A DNA stretch of 64,000 nt, taken from assembly GCA_041481365.1 (NCBI GenBank), contig JBGPBS010000001.1:1-64000 (forward strand), read 5' to 3'. Positions 1 to 7,684 of the stretch are shown piece by piece (within the stretch, counting starts at the first letter, position 1; each line of letters starts with the position of its first letter). The translations under genes were made by a program, and so were the position numbers. This DNA is from DASPTR01 sp041481365 (GTDB taxonomy: Archaea; Thermoproteota; Bathyarchaeia; Bathyarchaeales; Bathycorpusculaceae). The notes under the pieces were generated by a model. That model saw nothing but the letters and a program-made list of their open reading frames with translations, was not told the DNA's origin and made no database searches.

Positions 1-410
1 ATTCTTACAGACCGTTTCTGAGCCAGTTTTCGCCACGCATCCATGTATCTGTTTGACTCGAGAAACCAGATGTTGGCAAGTTCCTGTTTCTCCGAAGGTA
101 TCTTGCTCCAATCTACTGGAGTCTTTGGACCTAACAAGAAAATGAATGCGTCAGTCTGTCTTAATGTGGCAGTTTCAATTGGCGAAAGAGTCTCCAGCAA
201 TTCCCTTGGGACTTCCTGCAATGAACGCGTCCAATAGTTCTCTGTGGTAAGAGTGATCGACGGTCTGGCTCCTTTTTGCCTGCATAGCATAGCTATTTCA
301 GAAGCTACGTTAATCGTATGGTCCCAGCTACTAATCCATACATTTTCACCTTCTCTTATGTTCAAGCAGGACGTTACGATTTGACGTGCAAGCTTCTCAT
401 TATTCATCAT
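1..410 (-). CDS. M29-like aminopeptidase, N-terminal part (runs off window)
   Basis: An open frame enters from the left edge on the minus strand and has no stop inside the window, so only about the first 136 residues are seen. It reads MMNNEKLARQIV, then GENVWISSWDHT, RQKGARPSITLTTENYW and ANIWFLESNRYMDAW. This pattern matches the N-terminal domain of archaeal proteins related to thermophilic aminopeptidases of family M29 (cytosolic metallo-aminopeptidases). The metal-binding residues of that family lie in the C-terminal half, which is missing here, so activity cannot be judged. Two ATG codons stand in tandem (410 and 407); GAGG sits just ahead, and its spacing favours the second. The family call rests on recalled sequence similarity. 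Confidence 0.72.
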   Translation of the reverse strand, partial: MMNNEKLARQIVTSCLNIREGENVWISSWDHTINVASEIAMLCRQKGARPSITLTTENYWTRSLQEVPRELLETLSPIETATLRQTDAFIFLLGPKTPVDWSKIPSEKQELANIWFLESNRYMDAWRKLAQKRSVR

Positions 411-771
411 ACCCTCGACCACTCACTAGCCGATTTGGAGAACAACTGGTTATTCCTTCTAGGAATGAGTTCTCTTCTGGTCTAGGCTATTACTCTTCCG
501 TGCTTCTATCTGTCCGGAATATGCCATTTAGAGGTTCTGGTTGGTTGGCGCAAAGTTTTATCCCTCACGCAGAGGACACGGAAAAGAACTTGAATTGGGT
601 GGCTGTTATTCTTAAATCAAAATGGAGAAAACAATTCGCAGGGCGCGCGCAACACACGAGATATGAATCAAACTCTCCAAACGCGTAGAAACACCCTGCA
701 CACTCAGTGTAGCTCTTATTCACGAGAAGACTACTAGACCGTTGATCAGGGCCTTGCAAGGAGGTGATTCG
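411..771. other. Intergenic, no convincing gene
   Basis: This stretch separates the minus-strand aminopeptidase from a plus-strand zinc ribbon gene. Open frames exist on both strands but have no Shine-Dalgarno site and no recognisable composition. The last bases hold the strong AAGGAGGTGAT ribosome binding site of the next gene. No convincing TATA box was found for the minus-strand gene. Confidence 0.5.
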
Positions 772-903
772 ATGCCAAAATGTGGGCTTTGCGGTGCTGA
801 AGTGAAGGAGCAGCCGAAAATCACTGCCGAGGGTAAATGCTCAGTTTGCGGAACAAAACTGGCCACGGTAAAATCGTTCCATCGAACAGGATCTCAAAGA
901 TAG
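772..903 (+). CDS. Small zinc-ribbon protein (43 aa)
   Basis: A very strong Shine-Dalgarno site, AAGGAGGTGAT, lies five bases ahead of ATG. The 43-residue product starts MPKCGLCGAEVK and carries two pairs, CGLC and CSVC, about 19 residues apart, as expected for a one-zinc ribbon. The tail is basic (KSFHRTGSQR). Such minimal treble-clef or ribbon proteins are common in archaea and may bind nucleic acid or another protein, but no specific function can be given. The gene is monocistronic as far as can be seen. The binding site and the regular cysteine spacing make it likely to be real despite its size. Confidence 0.62.
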   Translation: MPKCGLCGAEVKEQPKITAEGKCSVCGTKLATVKSFHRTGSQR

Positions 904-1106
904 CCATCGACATTTACGTGGAAGACCCTCTTTGCGAGCAAGCACGCGCACTTCGATTTGTAGCAAACCCATGGACTTCTGATGAATGCTGTTGCGTTTC
1001 GACAAAGCCGAAATTGATACGGCTGATCTAGAGAAAAACCTTGCTTCCGCGGTTTACATTAAACTCTGCTGAGAAACAAGACACAAGCAAGCTGACTTGG
1101 GTTAAT

Positions 1107-1343
1107 TCAAGCTCCTCTCGGATGCTTATTCATCCAGTCTAGGGCAAATGCTTCCGCCTTTGATCTGGTTGCAAATTCGGGTGAAACCTTCCTTTCTTCC
1201 TCGTCGTTTCTTATCCTAGCTACCAGCAGTACCGAGTAGTGTTCCCCAAACTGGTTCTTCGCAACAGAAATATTCTGTCCAGTCGTCGCATTCATGAACC
1301 CCCTTTGATTATCTATTCTTTTCCAGCCCTCCAACATTTTCAT
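1107..1343 (-). CDS. Conserved-looking small protein of unknown function (78 aa)
   Basis: The product begins MKMLEGWKRI, followed by GFMNATTGQNISV, a tryptophan-rich and glycine-rich beta pattern resembling small archaeal proteins that describe a short beta sheet plus one helix (here SKAEAFALDWMNKHP at the end). GAGGGATGATTC ahead of ATG is a good ribosome binding site. There are no cysteines, signal peptide or membrane segment. It lies convergent to the zinc ribbon at 772 and downstream of a small regulator, from which it is separated by about 80 bases. I do not recognise a named family; it is probably cytosolic. Confidence 0.6.
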   Translation of the reverse strand: MKMLEGWKRIDNQRGFMNATTGQNISVAKNQFGEHYSVLLVARIRNDEEERKVSPEFATRSKAEAFALDWMNKHPRGA

Positions 1344-1420
1344 GAATCATCCCTCACGCCCTAATCTCAAACCACCATTCACGTTCGCTATTCTGCAATC
1401 CCCCTTCTGTTCCACGCCTC

Positions 1421-1726
1421 TCAACGTTGAATCAACATTGGTACAGAAATACAGGGATCGAGCAGCAGAGCCATCCTACTATACAGTTCCAGATAATCTT
1501 GGCCAGCCTCTGTTTTCTCGTAGGTTACTTTCCCCGCGATCGCGTCTGTCCGAACAAGATCAATCGATTCCATAAAATCTAAGTATTGACCTGATGATGC
1601 GGAGCTCATATTGCAATGAGACATAATATTCGTCTTACCAACTGGTTCGCGCAACCTCTTCAAGATTTCCGCTATTATCTCAAATTTGCTCCGGTTTCGA
1701 TCCGGCACGTTTCTAATTCCTAACAT
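1421..1726 (-). CDS. Winged-helix transcription regulator (ArnR1-like, about 101 aa)
   Basis: From ATG at 1726 the protein reads MLGIRNVPDRNRSK, then a helix-turn-helix region (FEIIAEILKRLREPVGKTNI, then SSASSGQYLDFMESIDLV) and a wing ending in YEKTEAGQDYLELYSRM. This layout is that of the small archaeal winged-helix family related to ArnR1 (HTH_45), usually a dimeric DNA-binding regulator. The open frame extends upstream to 1801, but GGAGGT lies nine bases ahead of 1726 and the longer N-terminus is cysteine-rich and unlike the family, so 1726 is preferred. The target is unknown; the neighbouring small gene at 1107 could be cotranscribed. Confidence 0.7.
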   Translation of the reverse strand: MLGIRNVPDRNRSKFEIIAEILKRLREPVGKTNIMSHCNMSSASSGQYLDFMESIDLVRTDAIAGKVTYEKTEAGQDYLELYSRMALLLDPCISVPMLIQR

Positions 1727-1782
1727 AACATACTTACCTCCAAGGCAAAAACAGGCCAGTTCCAAGCAAAAGCAAACCATTT

Positions 1783-1977
1783 CTAAAGCGAGATACTGCA
1801 ATACCCTGCCGGCATGCCTTTCTTACAATATACCCCCTCAGCGAAGCTTATAAGGGTGACCGAGCGGAGATGCTTTTCTACCTTCGCTTCTGCTTCTTTT
1901 CCCCCACGAGCCCTTCTCGTCTGATGACCCTTCTGCCTATCGATCATTTTCCCCTCAGGCTTGCTTCTCTTGCTCAC
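1783..1977 (-). CDS. Possible small basic protein (64 aa), doubtful
   Basis: A GTG start follows GGTGGAGGCGATAGAAC, a fair ribosome binding site. The first half of the product is strongly basic and glutamate-rich (MSKRSKPEGKMIDRQKGHQ, then RRARGGKEAEAKVEKHL). The second half (YCKKGMPAGYCSISL) looks like translated noncoding sequence. CTTATAAG around 1848-1855 resembles an archaeal TATA box that could instead drive the regulator at 1726, which argues against this frame. It is listed because of its binding site; no function is proposed. Confidence 0.25.
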   Translation of the reverse strand: MSKRSKPEGKMIDRQKGHQTRRARGGKEAEAKVEKHLRSVTLISFAEGVYCKKGMPAGYCSISL

Positions 1978-2004
1978 GTTCTATCGCCTCCACCTCAATT
2001 GTGC

Positions 2005-3195
2005 CTATTTGACTATTAGATCCTCTAACTCTCTGGGATAATATGTCATCTGATCTTTCCCATCATCGGTTATCAGGATAGTGTCTGAGTGCCGAAATCC
2101 TCCGAATCCAATTTCATAGAATCCGGGCTCGCAGCTCACAACCATCCCTGCACTCAGGGGCTTCGGGTTTCCAACGTCTAACCATGGAGGCTCATGATCT
2201 TCCAAACCCAAACCATGTCCGGTGTGATGCGGCACAAAATGAATTAATCCAGCCCTTTTAAACACGTTGATCGTTGCCTTGTCGATTTCGCTGCACTTGA
2301 CTCCCGGCTTGAAGGCTTTGAAGGCTGCTTCTTGAGCCGAGGTCATCACTTCAAAGTACCGTTTCTGCTTCGCCGAGGGCTCCCCGACAATCATCGTTCG
2401 CTCCAGTTCACAAGTGTAGCCGCCAACGTCAACCCCTGCTTCCGCTATGATTACATCACCTTTTCTGATCATCCGTTTCGTCGACATCGAATGCGGTATA
2501 GCGGTCATCTCGCCTATCTGACCCCTGAACCCAGCGGAAATGGGATAAACCCTCCGCTTCGGCTGATAGCCTGGTCCAAGCGTCCTCTTCATAATCATCG
2601 TCGCCTCAGCCATGGCCTCCAACGCTACAGCTGCATCCCACAGCCCTTCACCCGCATACTCCTGGAGCAGCGAGAAAGACAGATTTGCCCACTTGCAGCT
2701 TTCTCTGATAAGCTCAATTTCCTCAGCCGACTTTACAACCCGCATGCTAGGAACCAAGTCAGATGCGTCCACGAATTTCGCATCAGGCAGCTTCTTCCCG
2801 ATCGGCGGACCCTCGTAACCCCACATTGCAGAAGTCCCAGACATGTTGTCGATGCCAATTCGTTTCTTGGCAAGACCCATTTCCTTAAGAAAACCAGCGA
2901 AATGCTCAATAGGATGCTTTTCTCCCGGGTAATCCAAGTAAGTCTTGACCTCATCAATGAGCTTTGTCTCAAGGGGCACATGAGCTTTCTCCAAGCAAGG
3001 GCCCAGAAAAGCGATCTTCTCATCCAATGGAATAATCAAGGCTGCAGGCCGCTCCGTCGAAATAAATGAATAGCCAGTGAGGTAGAACATGCTCGTGCCA
3101 TTCGTCAAATATAATGCATCCAGCTTTCGCTTTGTCAATGTTTTTCTAACTCGTTCTATGCGACGCATATACTCGGCATTACTGATAGAAAACAA
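2005..3195 (-). CDS. M24-family peptidase-like protein with substituted metal ligands
   Basis: The 396-residue protein has the two-domain layout of aminopeptidase P/prolidase/creatinase: an N-terminal creatinase domain (about 10-145) and a pita-bread domain (about 155-390). In active prolidases the metal ligands are Asp, Asp, His, Glu, Glu spaced 11, then a long gap, then 29 and 14. Here residues with exactly that spacing are E252, E263, H327, E356 and S370 (AEAG, CELERT, HHTGHG, CEPG, FRHSDT). Both aspartates are changed to glutamate and the last glutamate to serine. Creatinase shows that this fold can act without metal, so this may be a C-N hydrolase rather than a peptidase. It is cytosolic and stands alone, with no strong binding site ahead of ATG. 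Confidence 0.85.
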   Translation of the reverse strand: MFSISNAEYMRRIERVRKTLTKRKLDALYLTNGTSMFYLTGYSFISTERPAALIIPLDEKIAFLGPCLEKAHVPLETKLIDEVKTYLDYPGEKHPIEHFAGFLKEMGLAKKRIGIDNMSGTSAMWGYEGPPIGKKLPDAKFVDASDLVPSMRVVKSAEEIELIRESCKWANLSFSLLQEYAGEGLWDAAVALEAMAEATMIMKRTLGPGYQPKRRVYPISAGFRGQIGEMTAIPHSMSTKRMIRKGDVIIAEAGVDVGGYTCELERTMIVGEPSAKQKRYFEVMTSAQEAAFKAFKPGVKCSEIDKATINVFKRAGLIHFVPHHTGHGLGLEDHEPPWLDVGNPKPLSAGMVVSCEPGFYEIGFGGFRHSDTILITDDGKDQMTYYPRELEDLIVK

Positions 3196-3325
3196 AATCT
3201 AATCACTCGTCCGAAGTGTGTAGGTTTATCCTTATGCTTTTGATCAAATAAATGCTTTTCACGAGGACGAGGGTGGAACGGGCGCTTTCAAGGCGCATGT
3301 GCTTCGTTGCTTGTTTTCAGCTTTG

Positions 3326-3451
3326 TTAGACAGTCAGATACTGTACGAGAATAATCAAAGCCGTGACGAAGAGACCTAGTATGACAAGGAAAGTGTTCAG
3401 CAGCATTCCATCTCCTATTTCCCAGGGGGTCAAAGCGGTTCTCATCCCCAT
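3326..3451 (-). CDS. Small single-span membrane protein (41 aa), probable
   Basis: A minus-strand frame starts MGMRTALTPWEIGDG and then has one hydrophobic stretch of about 25 residues (LLNTFLVILGLFVTALIILV) ending QYLTV. This is the form of a single transmembrane helix with a short N-terminal segment. No clear Shine-Dalgarno site precedes the ATG at 3451 or the second ATG at 3445, so the start is uncertain and the gene could be leaderless. It lies between the DUF885 gene and the M24 gene, all on the minus strand. No function is known to me. Confidence 0.4.
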   Translation of the reverse strand: MGMRTALTPWEIGDGMLLNTFLVILGLFVTALIILVQYLTV

Positions 3452-3535
3452 CAAAATGTGAACAAGCAACAATATGGGAGCATACGTGCGCACGCGTGCA
3501 AGAATGACAATCTAGGAAAGCAGCAAAAGGCGAAA

Positions 3536-5179
3536 CTAAGCTTTGAGTTTCCCTATCTTCTGTTCGAAGACCTTGCGGACCATGGACAGAGGCAGGTACC
3601 CGTTGGCTGTTATCGTGTCGTGGAAGAATTTCTCGTCGAATTTGTCTCCCATTTTCTGTCTTACTTCCTTCTTAAGCTGAAGGATCAGATGCTTCCCAAG
3701 CAGGTAGGACAAAGGGTAACCCGGGGTCTGAGTGTAACGCTTGACCTCAGCCGTCGCGGCTTCCTTCGACATTCCTGTTTCCTCGACTAGCATCTGCACG
3801 CCTTCTTCAAAGGACATCTCTCCTCTTGAGAATTTCACGTCCACTATTATTCTGACAGCACGCCAAATCATGTCGTTAACCTGTATCAGCCGCGTTTCCA
3901 TATCAGAGTTGAAACCCTTCTCCGCCATCATCTCTTCACAGTAATGGGCCCAACCTTCAACCGTTTCCGTTCCGTCAAGAAGAATACGGACGATGCTGCC
4001 TCGGTTAGAGACGGTCCCCTGGAGAAAATGCCCAGGAAAAGCTTCATGCACGGCAGTGTTCCTGATCGACGAAAAGTTGAGGTGTTTCCCAAGGTTCGAC
4101 GGGTCTCGCGGTCTGGTCACAATGTATATGCCGATTTGAGGCTTGTCATATTTTGCGGGCATATTCAGCGCGGCGAAAGGAAGAAGCGGAGCCAGAAAAG
4201 CTGGGGTCTCTCTTACCAGCAACTTGTCTTCCGGATACACCGTCGCCAGATTCTTGCTCTGTACGAAACGTCTGGCTTCCTCCATAGTCTGCTCAGTGAA
4301 CTTCAACGCTTCTTCGAAGGTCTTGGGCGCTTGGCTCTCAATCTTCTGCATAACCTCCTCTTCCGATTTTCCTGGAGCCATCTGCTGCGCCAGCTTCTTT
4401 CGCTCAACCTTCAACTCTCTCAAATATTTCTCGCCGAGCTCCAGTATTTCATCTGAGGTCAAACCGAGGTCGCGCAGTCTGATAAGCTTATCAAACTTCT
4501 CCCTACCTAGAGCCCACTCTTCAGAAGACCTGACCAGCAAGCCGTTGAGCCATTCTAGATGAACTCTCAGCGCAGGTTGAAGCTTCTCTATCGCCTTAGC
4601 CAGCCTCTCGTAGACCATGTCCGAAACCTTGCCTTTCGCCATGTTCATTACGAACTGAAAAAGGCCGCTCATACTCTGAGCGGTTTCCAAGGCAATTTGA
4701 GTCCAAAGCTTGACGGGCTTCGATTTCTCAAACCTAGAGCGAAATTCCTCCAAATACTTGGGCATCTTTTCGATTCGCGCGGCAATGGCGTCCATTCTGT
4801 TTTCAAAAGGCGCGTAATCTTTCGTGAGCATGATAAAAGTCAACCCGCCCAGTGTCTCGAATGCGTCCGGGTTTAGCTCATGCACTCGCAGATCGTGGAA
4901 CGTGAAAAGGGACATTTCATGTAATTCTTCCACGATTTTCCAGTCCAGCTTATGGTCTTCGCTAAGCTCTTCATATTTGACCCTGTCTTTGAGCTGCCTG
5001 ATCCACTCTTCCTCTAAGCCAAGATTCGCAAGAAGATTCTGTGTGGACCCATTTGGCAACAGGTAATCATAAGGGTCATGCAATCCTAGAGAAGTAGCAG
5101 AATGGGGGTTTTTCTCCAAGAATTTCGTGATCCCTTCCTTAGTGATATTCTCGAACTTCTCGTCAGCATTCAAAGGCAT
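3536..5179 (-). CDS. DUF885 family metalloprotein (probable zinc peptidase)
   Basis: The 547-residue protein belongs to the DUF885 family (COG4805). Motifs seen are HEAFPGH at about 378-384, EGWAHY at about 408-413, and GYPLSYLLGKH nearer the C-terminus. The HExxxxH-type motif followed by a distant glutamate in EGWAHY resembles the metal centre of gluzincin carboxypeptidases, so a zinc peptidase activity is likely, but substrates of the family are mostly unestablished. The N-terminal half is helical and charged. There is no signal peptide, so it is cytosolic. Length is normal for the family. Confidence 0.85.
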   Translation of the reverse strand: MPLNADEKFENITKEGITKFLEKNPHSATSLGLHDPYDYLLPNGSTQNLLANLGLEEEWIRQLKDRVKYEELSEDHKLDWKIVEELHEMSLFTFHDLRVHELNPDAFETLGGLTFIMLTKDYAPFENRMDAIAARIEKMPKYLEEFRSRFEKSKPVKLWTQIALETAQSMSGLFQFVMNMAKGKVSDMVYERLAKAIEKLQPALRVHLEWLNGLLVRSSEEWALGREKFDKLIRLRDLGLTSDEILELGEKYLRELKVERKKLAQQMAPGKSEEEVMQKIESQAPKTFEEALKFTEQTMEEARRFVQSKNLATVYPEDKLLVRETPAFLAPLLPFAALNMPAKYDKPQIGIYIVTRPRDPSNLGKHLNFSSIRNTAVHEAFPGHFLQGTVSNRGSIVRILLDGTETVEGWAHYCEEMMAEKGFNSDMETRLIQVNDMIWRAVRIIVDVKFSRGEMSFEEGVQMLVEETGMSKEAATAEVKRYTQTPGYPLSYLLGKHLILQLKKEVRQKMGDKFDEKFFHDTITANGYLPLSMVRKVFEQKIGKLKA

Positions 5180-5340
5180 CGCCCATTTTGTAAGAGGAAT
5201 ATTGATGCTAGGATAGTTAAGCTTTGAGAGAAAACATGAACAGCATAGCCTGATGAAGGCTAGGGTCTATTCCAATTGTCTTGCTTAAGAGTCTGGATTC
5301 GCGGCCGCGCACCTATTGACGTCACTCCTATCTAGGATAA

Positions 5341-5976
5341 TTAGGCTGTTCCGTATCCAGATTTTGGAATGTTTTCCACTGCCATCTCAAAATCCTTTAA
5401 GGGCATTGCCACTATAAGCTCGTCTGGGGACCACTTACCGCCCCGCCGTTCAAATGCTGAGATGAGGTTTATTTCAGGTCTTCCCTTTGCAAGAACGTTC
5501 GTTATCGTTGAACATATGCTGCTTGCAGGATAGTACATGAAAGGTTCAGCACCACCGAAGGAAACGAGCCCAAGAATCCTGTCAGCCTGAGCAGGGTTAA
5601 CGAAAAGAAAGACGATGTCAGGGTCTGCCTCAAACTTCTCGAGAGGACCCAAGATGAAAAAGTCACCTCGCTTGATAGGCTGCGGTTGCTTGCTTACCGA
5701 AGTCACGGCGGCATCCATCGATTCATAAACACGATGCCCCTTCTTCGTCAAAACGCCGGCGATGGTCTCAATCGGAAGAAACTCTAATCCTGCGAAGTGC
5801 CTGCCGCCTGCGCAAACGCAATTCACCTTCGACAGGTTCAGAACGAGGTTCTCACGTTTCACTGCATCAAGGGCTTCGCAAATACTGAGCTTCCTCGAAG
5901 AATCCCCGTTCTTTTCGGGGGCATCCGAGAACTTTCCCGCAACGGGCACCCATTTCAGACTCAAGACTTCAACCAT
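5341..5976 (-). CDS. DUF169 family protein
   Basis: The 211-residue product matches DUF169 (COG2043), with the typical opening LKWVPVAGKFS, a cysteine segment (NCVCAGGRHFAGL), a central GDFFILGPLEKF strand and the C-terminal PASSICSTI and DELIVAMPLKDFEMA. The family is common in anaerobic archaea and bacteria and is of unknown biochemical function. Its conserved cysteines suggest binding of a metal or cofactor, but this is inference. The coding-like frame continues a little upstream of ATG 5976 without another start codon, so the N-terminus may be slightly shorter than in relatives. Confidence 0.8.
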   Translation of the reverse strand: MVEVLSLKWVPVAGKFSDAPEKNGDSSRKLSICEALDAVKRENLVLNLSKVNCVCAGGRHFAGLEFLPIETIAGVLTKKGHRVYESMDAAVTSVSKQPQPIKRGDFFILGPLEKFEADPDIVFLFVNPAQADRILGLVSFGGAEPFMYYPASSICSTITNVLAKGRPEINLISAFERRGGKWSPDELIVAMPLKDFEMAVENIPKSGYGTA

Positions 5977-6073
5977 CTTTTTGACTTTGGCTTCAAACCT
6001 TGACGTCCCTATCCCCTCAACATTACCATTGTCTAGAGCTTATTATCGGACACTCGCACGTAGTTTTTCACCC

Positions 6074-6441
6074 TTAGGCATCACTATCGCCTGCTCTGGA
6101 GTTCCGTATAACGCTTCTTCCCTCCAAGAGGATTTTCCCCACTAGGGCACACGTGACAGCATCCAGTTCATGATAGCTCAATCCGCCAGTTAGCTGCTTC
6201 ACACTGAGATTCTCCAAGCTTGCACTCAATCTATCGAGCCCCTCCTGCTTTCTAGGAATTCCAAGAATATCCTGGGCGCCTCTTGGATAGACCTCTATCA
6301 CTCGCGCGCGGAGAAGGAAGGATGGAGCGGAAAGGGCAGATGTGAAAAGGAAAGATGTCTCTATCCCCAAGTCTTTTAATAGAGTCTCCGACGATTTTTC
6401 GTTTGACGCTTGGCTTCCGTGGCAAATTGATTACCCGATCA
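6074..6441 (-). pseudogene. Decayed DUF429 gene (N-terminus lost, one frameshift)
   Basis: Two minus-strand frames together spell the C-terminal half of a DUF429 protein (predicted RNase H-like nuclease family). One frame gives LPRKPSVKRKIVGDSIKRLG; it then shifts, at a run of four G in CTTGGGGATAGAG near 6365, into IETSFLFTSA, RARVIEVYPRGAQDILGIP and LSYHELDAVTCALVG. Removing one G would join them. The N-terminal half, which carries the family's first acidic residues, is absent and its place is taken by the next gene. No start codon with a binding site is left. It is therefore a remnant, although the single frameshift alone could be a sequencing error. Confidence 0.65.
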
Positions 6442-6801
6442 GCGCTTCTCTTCGTTGCTTTTGTAACGCTTTTGGATTTTTTCCGCAAGCTTGCCGTCTT
6501 CTACCATGAAGACACCTTCATACCCGCAATCGAGGCATCTCCAAATGGAAGGGCGGTAGAAAACAAGAAAATTGATGTTTGTTGAACCGCATTTTGGACA
6601 GAACTTTCTCCTTTCCAAGATTCTCTCTTGTTTCTTTGCCCTCATGATGGATTTCTGGAGGTCCCACTTCTCTTTCAGTATATTCCCAAACTCGCTGAAG
6701 CTGAACCCCTGAGCTTCTTCCCCGCATAATGGACAATGCTGCCCAGCCTCGAGTTGCTTATCACAAGTGCATTTTGTATTCGGGCAAGTCCACGAGGGCA
6801 T
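6439..6801 (-). CDS. Two-zinc-ribbon protein (about 120 aa)
   Basis: From ATG 6801, preceded by TTGGTGGTG, the protein reads MPSWTCPNTKCTC, then CPLCGEEAQGF, a helical middle (FGNILKEKWDLQKSIMRAKK) and a second ribbon CPKCGSTN plus WRCLDCGYEGVF. The second ribbon followed by EDGKLAEKI is frequent in small archaeal proteins of unknown function. The first cysteines look like a separate zinc site. A TTG start at 6828 is possible but lacks a binding site. The stop codon abuts the DUF429 remnant, which suggests that a deletion or rearrangement joined the two. It is likely a cytosolic nucleic-acid- or protein-binding factor. Confidence 0.65.
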   Translation of the reverse strand: MPSWTCPNTKCTCDKQLEAGQHCPLCGEEAQGFSFSEFGNILKEKWDLQKSIMRAKKQERILERRKFCPKCGSTNINFLVFYRPSIWRCLDCGYEGVFMVEDGKLAEKIQKRYKSNEEKR

Positions 6802-7181
6802 GCTGACGCACCACCAAGAATAAATCAATCACCTACCTTTCTTCATTTCGGTAATCAGGCTGGGCGACAGAGTATTTCGCACGTCTTTTCCCAATTCACT
6901 CTCGCAGTGTTTTCGCAAGCGTGTGCCAAGAATCTTTAATTCAGTTCTACAATTCCACTATCTTTTCAAGCGCGCCCATGTTGAACAACAAAAAACCGAC
7001 CGGGAAGGTGTGTTTTGACCTATTCAAACTGCCCAAACCGCAAATCGACCATGTTGACTTCAGCAAAAGCGTGTGCCTAATTGCAAAAACGACGGGGGGT
7101 AGGTCATCTATTCGCGCTTTTCACAGCCAATAGATTCAGTCTGCCCGACGAGATTCTAGCTACGTGCACGAAAAGAGCGTG
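6802..7181. other. Intergenic region, nothing recognised
   Basis: The interval lies between the aldehyde oxidoreductase operon and the zinc-ribbon gene, both on the minus strand. A plus-strand frame near 6921-7133 has no binding site and no protein-like features. It presumably holds the promoter of the zinc-ribbon gene and the end of the oxidoreductase transcript, but no clear TATA box or hairpin could be assigned. Confidence 0.4.
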
Positions 7182-7679
7182 CTACTTTGGCTTCATGGCT
7201 TCTTGGAACAGTTTCTTCACGGCGGTGATCCTAGCCTTCTGCGCGAGCACGTCGCTTGTCACCAGGTCCAAAGCCTCTTCTGGACACCATTTGATGCATT
7301 GTGGTTCACCTTTGTCTTTGCACAGGTCACAGACGTAGACTACTTTGTTCTCAGGATGCAGCATTATCGCCCCGTAGTCGCAGGCTTCGATGCACCAGCC
7401 ACAACCGTTGCACTTGTCCTTGTCAACGCTTATGAGTCCAGTATCCTCAGACTGCATCAACACGTCTCTTGGGCAGGCAGCCACGCATGGCGGATCCTCA
7501 CAGAGCCGACAAGTAACGGGCAGATTCACAAGCTGATTGATCCTGACCACTCTTATGCGAGACTTCAACGGGTTATACGCTTTGTCCTTCGTGTACGAGC
7601 ATATATACTCACACACTTGACAGCCTACGCACTTGTCAGGGTCTGCAGAAACAAACTTCCTCTCATGAATCTTCACCAT
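7182..7679 (-). CDS. Four-cluster ferredoxin subunit of aldehyde:ferredoxin oxidoreductase
   Basis: The protein of about 165 residues resembles HycB/CooF-type electron-transfer subunits. Four cysteine sets are visible in order: CVGCQVCEYIC, CRLCEDPPCVAACP, CNGCGWCIEACD and CDLCKDKGEPQCIKWCP, enough for four [4Fe-4S] clusters. It directly follows the AOR gene and would accept electrons from its active site and pass them to a soluble carrier. ATG at 7679 is preferred because GGGAGG lies about ten bases ahead; the TTG at 7688, which would overlap the AOR stop, is too close to that site. The protein is cytosolic and forms an operon with the next gene. Confidence 0.87.
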   Translation of the reverse strand: MVKIHERKFVSADPDKCVGCQVCEYICSYTKDKAYNPLKSRIRVVRINQLVNLPVTCRLCEDPPCVAACPRDVLMQSEDTGLISVDKDKCNGCGWCIEACDYGAIMLHPENKVVYVCDLCKDKGEPQCIKWCPEEALDLVTSDVLAQKARITAVKKLFQEAMKPK

Positions 7680-7684
7680 AGTCT

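Noticed and set aside
903..1070. Protein-like fragments just after the small zinc ribbon gene, such as DIYVEDPLCEQARAL in one frame and FDKAEIDTADLEKNLASAVYIKLC-type sequence in another.
   Set aside because: They may be the remains of a gene with a frameshift, but no family was recognised, there is no start signal, and each piece is short.
2332..3069. A 245-codon plus-strand frame opposite the M24 gene.
   Set aside because: It is a shadow of a clearly coding minus-strand gene; its sequence is rich in Arg, His and Ser, as expected for antisense frames.
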